Assembly (NCBI GenBank): GCA_025766275.1
Contig: JAFKAC010000100.1
Location: forward strand, 1 to 64,000
Direction: 5' to 3'
Length of the DNA stretch: 64,000 bases
From: Lactarius indigo
Taxonomy: Eukaryota > Basidiomycota > Agaricomycetes > Russulales > Russulaceae
A program made the translations under genes and the position numbers. This document shows positions 44,062 to 53,103 of this stretch, one piece after another. Numbering within the stretch: position 1 is the first letter of the stretch; each line of letters starts with the position of its first letter. The notes under the pieces were generated by a model. It searched no databases and was not told where the DNA came from. It was given only the letters and a program-made list of their open reading frames with translations.

Positions 44062-46396
44062 CACAAGAGGCCGCTTCAGCCATCCCCTTACACAAATCAG
44101 CACCCAAGACAGACCACAATCGTGGCTAGCATCAGTGTCACCTTTGAATCAGACAACGATTGGACCCCAGTCACAACCAGAACACAAGACGACCTCCCAC
44201 ACCACATTAAAAGCAGTCAACTAGGAAAAGGAGCTCGCTGGGCCACAACATCAGGCAGACCACCTTGTTACAAGTGCCTCATCAAAGGCAAACTCAGACC
44301 AGTGGAATTTATCAACAACAACTGGTACATCCTCCGATACTTTCAGAACACATACCACACCAGAGCCATAAATATCACACCACACAGATTCGCTGAAGGA
44401 CTAGGCTGGTGGAATGAAGAAGACGAACAGAACCCAGAAACGCCCACACAACAATCATCCTCAGCACCAAGAAACACTAGGGGAACATACGGACTACAAC
44501 AAGACTCATCAGAAGAAGAACCCAGCTCAGACGAAGCGGAATCACACTCAGAACTATTCCACTCCTCAGAACACCGCCTAGACATCACAGTACCCACACA
44601 AGCTTCGTCACAAGCCAGCCCCACTATCCCTATCTGGATAGAACCATCCCCAGTGGAAGAAGGATTCCCAGCCCCACTACTGTTACGCCCTAGCAGGGGC
44701 GTCGATTCTAAAGGTTCTGAATCACACAAGTATCAAGCGAAGACCTCTGTTGTCTTATCGCTATGAAATACGAGTGATGAAGTGTGGCACAAGGTGCAGC
44801 ACTACTCTGTAATGTAGGACTCCTCGTCCGAAGTGTCTAACACTTCTCTACACTTGATCTTGCTAGTGCACAGAGTATAACAGGTGTAACGCGTTGATAT
44901 AGTTCAACTGCAAAGACTTCGAAGTGTCCTGGTTAGGGACTGAGGTAGGGGATGCACAAGAAGAGAGGGATGAGGCGAGGTCACACCAAAGTACGGAGGC
45001 AAGGTTGCTAGATTGCAAACGAAGCCAAGTCTGGCTTCCTACGGTCTATAGTACAGGTTTATATAGGACAGAGTTCCAAACAACATGAACACAAGTCCAC
45101 ACAACATCAAAGAGACTAAACGGAGTAAGCAGAAGTTTGGATCAAAGAAACAGCGCTACTAGTAACAGTAGCTCCTTTGGTAACAAGGTATAGTACAGAA
45201 GGGGAAAGACAAGGTGGAAACATACTGTGACTAAGGTCCGAAGCGTCGGATCATAACAACTACCACCAATCAGATTGCCCTCCCCAGTCGAACCACCCCA
45301 GATCCCCATCACACCACAGCCAACACTTATCATGTCAGCCATAAACGCCACAGGCACTGGCACAGGTACCGGCTCAAGCACCAGAACAGGAGGAACACCA
45401 ACAACGAGCTCAGGAGGACTCAAAGGAGCACCCCCTACTCCGTTCACCAGAGATAGAACAGAGAGTGGTCAGTTCAAAAGAGAACTACTACGATACATCA
45501 AGTTAAATAGCGAGAATGAACTCATCAAAGAACCTTATGCACGGGTACTATTCGCCCTTACAATGTTCAAAGGACCCGGTGTACAGCTGTGGGTCAACCA
45601 AACCGAAGATGACATGGAAGCGGCACTAGCAGACCCCACCAAAGCCCTCACCAAAAACAGCAAAGATCTTTGGGACGGTTTCCTCGACACCTTCGACAGA
45701 GACTGGACCGACACTCTAAACAAAGAAAGAGCCTATCAGAAGCTCATCAGTTTAACGATGCAGGGCGGAGCATTGGACAGTTACATCCTCGACTTCGAAC
45801 ACCTTGCAGGAATAGCAGGATGGGCAAGAGATGCCCCTGGAACGGTGGAATTCTTCAAAAGAGGACTACCCACAGGACTGTATCGTGCTTGCCTTATGCG
45901 AACCACCATCCCAAACACCATGGACGAGTGGCAAACCGCTGCCAGAGCAGAACACCAATGCTGGAAGCTACTAAAAGCCAGACCAGGGAATAGAAACCCA
46001 GGGCCAACCCAGAATGTCCACCAAGGACGACCAAAGCGAGACCCAAATGCGATGGATGTAGATGCCACCACCTCCACCCCCTTTAAGAAGCTTACTGAAG
46101 AAGAAAAGAAAGCCCTCATGAAAGAAGGATGCTGCTTCAAATGCAGACAGCAAGGACACATGGCTAGGAACTGTCAACGACAAAACACCACCAACCAAAC
46201 CAAAGCCAGAGCCACAGACACCCAAGAAGCGGACACTGCACCCCCATACACCCCAGAAGCAGGCACCTCATCAGTGGCTGCTACCACAACCGAAGATAAA
46301 GTCCGACAAGCCCATGCACTCGTCCAAGGCATGACTGAGGATGAAAAGAGACGCTACTATGCCTTAGATCAGGATTTTTGCGATGCCGACCTGTGA
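44062..46396 (+). pseudogene. gag: Element B gag, interrupted by a solo LTR
   Basis: The first part (44062-44680) encodes an N-terminal domain (ARWATTSGR, KLRPVEFINNNWYILRY) with no ATG at its start. After the solo LTR the frame resumes at 45264 exactly in register once the ACTAC duplication is counted once. The second part has a linker, a capsid-like core (LWDGFLDTFDRDW, YQKLISLTMQGG, ILDFEHLAG, FFKRGLP) and a CCHC knuckle (CCFKCRQQGHMARNC). It ends at 46396, overlapping pol in the -1 frame at GGATTTT (46372-46378). Confidence 0.82.
44681..45258 (-). mobile_element. Solo LTR of family B inserted in element B gag
   Basis: The 578-bp segment is the reverse complement of the element B LTR, flanked by the duplication ACTAC (44676-44680 and 45259-45263). 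It inserted in the antisense orientation and later lost its internal region by LTR-LTR recombination. A few substitutions separate it from 43335-43913. Confidence 0.9.
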
Positions 46397-48386
46397 GAGC
46401 TGACAGGGAGGCCAATTCAATGTATAGTGTTCGCGATAGTGCTATGACAATCAAAGTCCTCGTTCGCCTTTACTACAAAGAAGCTCGCATAAATGTGCTG
46501 CTGGACAGCGGTGCAACAGACAACCTAATCGACCGAAACCTAATCCAAAAACTTGGACTAGGAACCACTCCTCTGAAACCACCCAGATTGGTCCGGAATG
46601 TAGATGGATCGCTAAACAAAGATGGCACCATGACAGAAACATGCCAGCTATGGATAAAAAGAGGAGAAGAAGAAACTCCTTTCCAGTTTTTCGTAACCAG
46701 CCTAGGGGAAGACAGAATGATCTTTGGATACCCCTGGTTCGAACACGAAAACCCAGACATAGACTGGAAGAAACAAGAGCTGAAAGGAGAAGCCGTCACC
46801 ATCCTGACAGGAGGGTACCGCTTCCGAAGAAAGCGACACCAAGAAGCGAAAGCGGCAACAACCAAAACAACCTTTGACCCAGTAAAAGAAACTGCAATCC
46901 CAGAAGAATACCAGCACCACAACAAAGTATTCTCAGACGAAGAAGCACAGCGCTTCCCCCCAGAAAGAGAAGAAGACCATCCCATCACATTGCAACCAGA
47001 TGCACCCAACAAGATCAACTGCAAAATCTACCCCTTGACCCCAGAAGAAGACAAGGAGTTGAAGGCATATCTCGACGAAAACATAGCAAAAGGATACATC
47101 TATGAAGGAAGCTCCCCCTACGCTTCCTCCTTCTTCTTCAGAAAGAAAACAGACGGAGGGTTGCGCCCTATCCTGGACTACAGACCCCTAAACACCTGGA
47201 CAATAAAAGACACTTACCCACTACCTCTCATCTCCGACATCCTGACCAACTTAAATGGGAAAACACTGTTCTCAAAGTTCGATATCAGATGGGGGTACCA
47301 TAACATCCGCATAAAAGAGGAAGACCAGTGGAAGGCAGCCTTCAAGACACCAAGGGGGCTGTTCATCCCTCGAGTCATGACCTTCGGCCTCACAAACGCA
47401 CCAGCCACCTTTGCAAGAACCATGAGCAGAATACTTCGACCACTTATGGACAAATACCCAAGAGAGCTATTTGTATACATGGACGATGTCCTGATAGCCA
47501 CAGAAGAAGATACAGAACGCCACAGACAAATTGTACACGAGTTCTTGGAAATCTGTGAAAAGGAATCTTATTTCCTTAAAGCGTCGAAATGTGTGTTCGA
47601 ACAAAGAAAGATCCACTACCTAGGCATTGTCATCGATGGGTCTCAAATCAAAATTGACCCAAAGAAGGTAGAAGGACTAAAAGACTGGCCAAGAGACATC
47701 AAGTCAGTCAAACAAGCAAGAAGCGTGTTGGGAACACTAAGTTATCAGCGACCCTTCATCCCCAACTTTGCTCACTTAGCAAGACCCATCACGGACACAA
47801 TAAAGACGTCAGAAGGACCCTTCAGATGGACAAAGGAAGCAGCAGAAGCCTTAGAAGCTCTCATCACGCTTGTGTGCAAAGACCCCATCTTGTGCCAACC
47901 AGATATGGACAAACCTTTCGAACTAGAAGTAGATGCCTCCGCTTTCGCCACAGGGGCAATCTTAACACAAAGAGACAGCCAAAACAAACCACAAGCTGTG
48001 GGATACTTCTCCAAATCATTTTCAGAAGCGGAGCGCAACCATGACATCCATGACAGGGAACTCCTGGCAGTAATCAGAGGACTGGAACACTGGAGACACC
48101 TTCTTTTAGGGTCCCCCCACGAAATCACAGTGTTTACAGACCACAAAAACCTAGAATATTATCGCCACCCTCGACAAATCAATAGGAGAGTGGCGCGCTA
48201 CATCCCCAGACTTGCAGACTATCACATCAAACTTCACCACAAACCCGGACCCCAAAACCATGCTGATGCCCTGTCAAGACGCCCTGACCACGACACCGGA
48301 GCAGGGGATAACACTGATGTAGTGGTCCTGACCCCAACCATCTTCACAAACTCCGCTCTCTCCATAAGGATAGATGACCGGGTCAT
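46378..48386 (+). pseudogene. pol: Element B pol, truncated after RNase H by element B'
   Basis: It contains protease (LLDSGATDNLI), reverse transcriptase (VYMDDVLIATEED) and RNase H (DASAFATGAILTQ, VFTDHKNLEYY), ending near ADALSRRPDHDTGAGDN. At 48387 the LTR of element B' begins, so integrase and any chromodomain are displaced beyond the window. The frame up to that point shows no stop. Confidence 0.88.
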
Positions 48387-48962
48387 TGTTACGATTTCCT
48401 TCGGACTTGTTCTTTTGCATATCCCTGTTCCCCTTCCCACACTATACGAGCCCTGTACGATTACGTGGACCTTACGATTATCCGGTTCCTATCACGCGCC
48501 TTACTTATCGATGTTTCCTTCTGATAAAGTTCGACATGTGCTAGTTTCCGACGTGTTCCCAATCGCGCGCGACCCTGCGTGATTTCCTTTTACTCCTAGT
48601 ACGATGCCCCTTTGTTCCCTTTATGTCCCATCCTTTGTTCCAAGACTAACGATGGCGCCATCTGTTTGTGGTCGCCATACAGACTGTTACCTATTTAAAC
48701 CTAGTCCTATCTAGCTTGTACGGTAGACTAGACTTCTTGTGTAAATACTACACTCGAACGCCTTTGTGCTTTCACAAGTCTCGCAAACCCCCTTGCCTTT
48801 GCCAGACCTTCGAGTCTTGGCCCTCCCCTCTATGATCCAAGTGACTACCGTCCTTGTGATCCTTGTGCACCATCTCACTGAAGCCAAGCCTTGGAGCTTG
48901 CGCTACCACGATTCGACTGACTCTGTACAGGTCGTACGCAACGCCCCTGTAGTGGCGTTACA
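48387..48962 (+). repeat. Element B' 5' LTR (576 bp)
   Basis: Begins TGTTACGATTTCC and ends GTGGCGTTACA. A TATTTAAA-type box lies near 48690-48700. Unlike the LTRs of A, B and C, its leader contains one ATG (near 48831), opening a 44-codon frame that ends at 48966. Confidence 0.85.
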
Positions 48963-50759
48963 TTAAGTCTAGTCTCTTACGCCGTGGCTCTCACTAGCCG
49001 AAGCCGAACCAAGTTTGTCCAGGAATACCTGGAACGACACACCGACGACGACCTCCGATCCTCGATCAAAGGAACGGCCACTTGGAGGAACACTCCTCAC
49101 GACACAGGCTACTACGTCTTTGACCCTGATAAAAATACCTACGAACCCATCGAATATATCGAAGATCAACACGTCTGGGCCTACGTCACCTATTCAGACA
49201 AAAAGAACTCTTGGTACTCAATCAAACCAGTACCCGCATCCCTTGGGCTCGGACCAGGGAAAACCCAGATACAAGGCATTGACGTCGACTCTGACGTCGT
49301 GGAACCCGACTCAGATAGCGAAAACCCAGATCCCACTCTCACACCTACTATCACCAGAACAGTTGACTTCGCATCATATGCCAACATGTCCACCACCCAA
49401 TCCCAACTCGCAACCACCCTCACCCTATCAGGAAGCGGCCAACCCAGTGGAGGAACGTCCTCCTCTACGGCTGCTCCAAGTGGTGGAGGACATCCTGTGG
49501 GAGGAAGTGCACCGGCAGGCGGAAGCGGCCCTCCAGGAGGCCCAGGAAGCCATCATGGAGGCGGTGCGCCTGGAGGTGGAGGCGGTGCGCCTGGAGGTGG
49601 AGGCGGTGCGCCTGGAGGCGGAGGCGGCGCGCCTGGAGGTGGAGGCGCAGCTGCAGGAGGAGGAGCAGCCCCGGGACTCCTCAACGGGAGACTCGGAGGG
49701 AACGCCCCGCCGGAGTTTGCAGGAGATCGGGAATCAAGTCGGGCGTTTCTCAATGCCTTCTCCCTCTATCGAGGAATGAACCCCACCGTGCAACAACTGG
49801 TAGTCCCGTACTCCCGCGCAATGACCCTCCTCTCCTACATCCGAGGCCCCCTCGTGGACGACTGGGTCGAGGAACAAATTCAGTGGCTTGTCGCCCAACT
49901 AGTAGCAGGAGTGGCCCTAAACGAAGAAAACCTTTGGGACACTATCGAGACACGATTCATTCAGGCCTACACCGATACCACGCAACAACAGAAGGCCCGG
50001 CACTCCATCCAAACTCTAAGGATGGAAAAAGAAGACATCGATACATACATCGCAAAATTCTCGAATCTTGCCAACAAGGCAGGATACAACAAAGACGAAG
50101 CTACCACGCTGGAGATTTTCCAGAAGGGACTCCCTAATGCCCTCGTCATAAACGCAATCAAGTTCCATCATCCGATCACATGGGATGACTGGAAAGCAGC
50201 CATAACATTACAACAAGCCGAATACCTCCTTCTAAAAGACAAACTCACGAAGGGAGGAAACAATAAACGAGGGGGAGCATCCCATGACCAGTGGTTGTCG
50301 GCATTAAACAAGAACCGAGATCCTAATGCAATGGATGTTAGCCACACAAGAGCTAGAGCTGATGAACAGACACATAAGAACTATACTCACAGTGGACTGA
50401 TAGTACTGTGGTGAGATATGATGAACAGACACATAAGAACTATACTCACAGTGGACTGATAGTACTGTGGTGAGATATAGAGGGTGACTGGAAGCAGCAC
50501 AGGGGTGTCAAGCAGAGTGAAGCAAGGTGGAAGTCTGGCACACAAACAGTGAGAACTGATGTTGTTACATTAGAGGGAAGGAAGCTTACCTGGCACACAA
50601 ACAGTGAGAACTGATGTGGACCAGGAGCGTACATGTTACGGTACGGACTTGAAGACTCATTACGCACGACTCATGACCGGTTATGACTACGGTCCGGTAT
50701 TGATATTAGTCATGGACTCTTACATCGTATCAGTCAGCATAGTAGTTCGCATGTGATTG

Positions 50760-50777
50760 TGACTCATGTATGACTCA
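50760..50777 (+). promoter_or_regulatory. Paired TGACTCA (bZIP/Gcn4-type) sites in U3
   Basis: TGACTCA occurs at 50760-50766 and 50771-50777, four bases apart. Element A keeps both sites at the matching place (32851-32868). TGACTCA is the consensus of Gcn4/AP-1 bZIP factors, so stress-linked or amino-acid-starvation-linked activation is possible. This is inference from the motif. Confidence 0.5.
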
Positions 50778-50865
50778 TTCCTAGGATAGCTGTACTAGGG
50801 TTCGAGCTAGTTACGCTATTGGTTACCTACTATTCCAGCGGCGCTTTAAAGCCCGCGCGTATCTG

Positions 50866-50870
50866 TATAA
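50866..50870 (+). promoter_or_regulatory. TATA box of element C
   Basis: TATAA, with TATAAG conserved in element A. It places the transcript start roughly 20-60 bases downstream, near the first hairpin. Confidence 0.6.
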
Positions 50871-50882
50871 GTAGTCGACTCG

Positions 50883-50995
50883 GAAGACCAAGACTCTCCA
50901 TCTTGGTCTTCTTCAATCCACCTTCTGAATCGTCTCCTGTCTGCCTTAGTCTTTGACTAAGTGTGCCTCCGCTAAGTGTCTACCAAGGGACACTT
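50883..50995 (+). promoter_or_regulatory. Three-hairpin cluster in R/U5
   Basis: Hairpin 1 (50883-50911) has the perfect stem GAAGACCAAGA/TCTTGGTCTTC. Hairpin 2 (50945-50961) is CTTAGTC-TTT-GACTAAG. Hairpin 3 (50974-50995) has the stem AAGTGTC/GACACTT with ACCAA in its loop. Element A keeps all three with different loops, and a G-C pair in hairpin 3 is an A-T pair there. Confidence 0.6.
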
Positions 50996-51129
50996 CTCTT
51001 CATCCTTTTGCTGCAGCGTGTGCCAGTGTGCCCCTGTTCAGCCTGCGTTGGGTTGACACGTGATCCCCATTCGCCAGACTTTCGCTAAGTCGATTACGCC
51101 TTTCACGAGTCCAAGTCGGACTAACGCCG

Positions 51130-53103
51130 GTGGAGCGTAACATTAAGACCAAGATCCTCATCGTGGCGTATTCGACTAGAGACCAGTGGACGTCTTTCCG
51201 TCCCTATCATATTGAACGACGAGGAGATCGTAACGTACCTACAAGATTCCTGGGAGCAGCCCAGTGGAGAGAGCGAGGAGAAGACACCGGGTACTTTGTA
51301 GAATTTAACGGTCCTAACCGTTTCCGACCCGTTGAGTTCAATTTCGACCACCTTTGTTGGACCGAGGTTACTTGGAACCCCATAGATCACCGCTGGGATA
51401 TCGTACGACCAGCTGGAAGGAACTATAACTGCGACATCGACGCTCGAGAACTCAATAGTCGAGCAGACTACGGTCCCATAGACGGACAAGCGCAAGAACA
51501 CACAGACGAAGGAGTTAGCGGAGAAGAAACCTCCGAAAATCAATCCCCAAGCAGAGGAACTACGCCAGCAGAAGACGCTAGCCTAGGAGCTATTGGCGAT
51601 CACATTATACAACGAACTGAGTCCCTCACTATCCACCAACCAGAACCTGAAGTAATTCACATTCACAGCCCAGCAGTCGCAATGGCAACTGCCACTATTA
51701 CGCACGAAGAACTGCTCACTGCCGAGGCAAGAGATCAAATAGCACTAGAAGAACAACGACGCATCGCAGAAGAATCCAGAGCTAATTTAGCTCCTATCAA
51801 TCCCTATACTGGTCATCGAATGACCGACGACGATGTAGCAATCCACCGAGCAATCGGACCAGATGTTGCCGATCCTCCTAGTGGAGGAGGAGGAGGAGGA
51901 GGACCCCCATCAAGAGAACCCGGATTCGGGGGGTTCCCTGGAGGATTTCCAGGGGGACCACCAGGAGGAGGACCACCGGGAGCAGGAATACCAGGTGCAG
52001 GACCTATTATTCCCCCTCCAAGTAATAAATTGGCTGGCGAAGCACCCACAGTGTTCGACGGAGAACGCGCCAAAGTAGAAGCGTTCCTTACTCAATGGCA
52101 TGTCTATTGGGGCATGAACGCAGACGAAGGCATTATGGCTACACCATATCGACGCGCCTTACTCTTCCTGTCATATATCAAGGGAACTAACGTCAGCGAA
52201 TGGGTGCTGGCCATGCTTACTTGGCTCAATGGCCAGATACAAGCAGGAATACCCCGCACAAGCGAAGGATTATGGAACGAAGTTACGAGAAGTTTCATGC
52301 AACGCTTCCGGAACACAATGGAACAAGAACAAGCTCAATATGAGCTCAAGAAAGGAATCAAGATGATCGGGGGCAATCTAGATGAGTATTGCACCCAATT
52401 CGAACAGTTAATACGCCGCGCTCAGTACAGACTCGACGATCCGCAAACGCTTGATCTATTCGCGAGCGGACTACCAAAGGACCTATACGAGAAGGTCTAC
52501 ACCCTCGATAACCCCCGCAACTACCGCGAGTGGAAAGAAGCAGCCACTACTCGCCAGCAACAATACCTTCATCTCAAGGCGGTACTGAACAAAGGGGCTC
52601 CCCCTGGACAAGGACAAGGACAAGGAAGGCAACGACAACAACGACAGTGGCAGGGACCACCGCGGAGTTCATGGCAACCAAGAAATTTACGAGATCCAAA
52701 CGCCATGGATACCTCTGCAGATCGAATTCGAGGAAGACTTGCGGGAGCTGAGGACATACTCGCCCCGCGTCCTCCATATCGACCAAGAGGAGGATTCCTA
52801 CAGAGAGGAGGAGGACGTAACAATCCAAGGCCAGTCATATGTTACAATTGTAGAAAGGACGGACACATGGCCCGTGATTGCAGACAACCGCCAAGGGAAT
52901 ACCAACCCCAGGCGTCGACCAGTCGGTATATTGACACCGACTATCATCAACAAGAACCAGAAGTCGCTACTAGGGCGGTTCAAGACGTACCCCCTCAACA
53001 GCGCGCCAGCGATTGGCTTAACGGAGTAGCCGGAGAATCAGACGACGTAAAGGACATTATCCTCCAACAACTGTGGAAGAAGGAGGGTTTTCAGGACGCC
53101 TAA
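51130..53103 (+). CDS. gag: Element C gag, N-terminus open without ATG
   Basis: Gag packages the element RNA. The frame is open from inside the LTR end and encodes a conserved N-terminal domain (AYSTRDQWTSFRPYHIERR), a Gly/Pro-rich linker (about 51880-52020), a capsid-like core (LWNEVTRSFMQRFRNT, YCTQFEQLIRRAQY, LFASGLPKDLY) and a CCHC knuckle (CYNCRKDGHMARDC). The first ATG in any frame after the TATA box is the in-frame ATG at 51682, about 184 codons into the open frame. So a short AUG-initiated Gag and a longer non-AUG-initiated form are both conceivable. It overlaps pol by 31 nt. Confidence 0.9.
   Translation: MERNIKTKILIVAYSTRDQWTSFRPYHIERRGDRNVPTRFLGAAQWRERGEDTGYFVEFNGPNRFRPVEFNFDHLCWTEVTWNPIDHRWDIVRPAGRNYNCDIDARELNSRADYGPIDGQAQEHTDEGVSGEETSENQSPSRGTTPAEDASLGAIGDHIIQRTESLTIHQPEPEVIHIHSPAVAMATATITHEELLTAEARDQIALEEQRRIAEESRANLAPINPYTGHRMTDDDVAIHRAIGPDVADPPSGGGGGGGPPSREPGFGGFPGGFPGGPPGGGPPGAGIPGAGPIIPPPSNKLAGEAPTVFDGERAKVEAFLTQWHVYWGMNADEGIMATPYRRALLFLSYIKGTNVSEWVLAMLTWLNGQIQAGIPRTSEGLWNEVTRSFMQRFRNTMEQEQAQYELKKGIKMIGGNLDEYCTQFEQLIRRAQYRLDDPQTLDLFASGLPKDLYEKVYTLDNPRNYREWKEAATTRQQQYLHLKAVLNKGAPPGQGQGQGRQRQQRQWQGPPRSSWQPRNLRDPNAMDTSADRIRGRLAGAEDILAPRPPYRPRGGFLQRGGGRNNPRPVICYNCRKDGHMARDCRQPPREYQPQASTSRYIDTDYHQQEPEVATRAVQDVPPQQRASDWLNGVAGESDDVKDIILQQLWKKEGFQDA

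Larger units (their letters stand above)
43335..48386 (+). mobile_element. Element B: Ty3/gypsy, 5' portion, split by later insertions
   Basis: The 5' LTR (43335-43913), leader, gag and the first part of pol are present. A same-family solo LTR in reverse orientation interrupts gag at 44681-45258. Element B' interrupts pol at 48387. The remaining pol and 3' LTR are not in the window. The bases before the LTR are TTGGG (43330-43334). Matching TTGGG should follow the missing 3' LTR. Confidence 0.88.
50634..51142 (+). repeat. Element C 5' LTR (509 bp)
   Basis: Bounded by TGTTACGG...GCGTAACA. U3 carries two TGACTCA sites, a TATAA box (50866-50870) and a downstream cluster of hairpins. It is identical to 57911-58419. 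Confidence 0.96.

Noticed and set aside
43865..44224. 119-codon frame across the element B LTR/leader junction
   Set aside because: Different frame from gag, no family pattern, and it begins at a non-ATG codon.
43335..45258. Long inverted repeat resembling a DNA transposon with terminal inverted repeats
   Set aside because: Each arm is a complete TG...CA LTR. The second arm has its own ACTAC duplication and splits gag in register, so a solo LTR explains it.
49015..49779. 254-codon frame overlapping element B' gag, with LEVEAVR-type repeats
   Set aside because: Lacks an early ATG, the repeat arises from the Gly-rich linker read out of frame, and there is no second copy to test conservation. 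Unlike the A/C overlapping ORF it is not supported.
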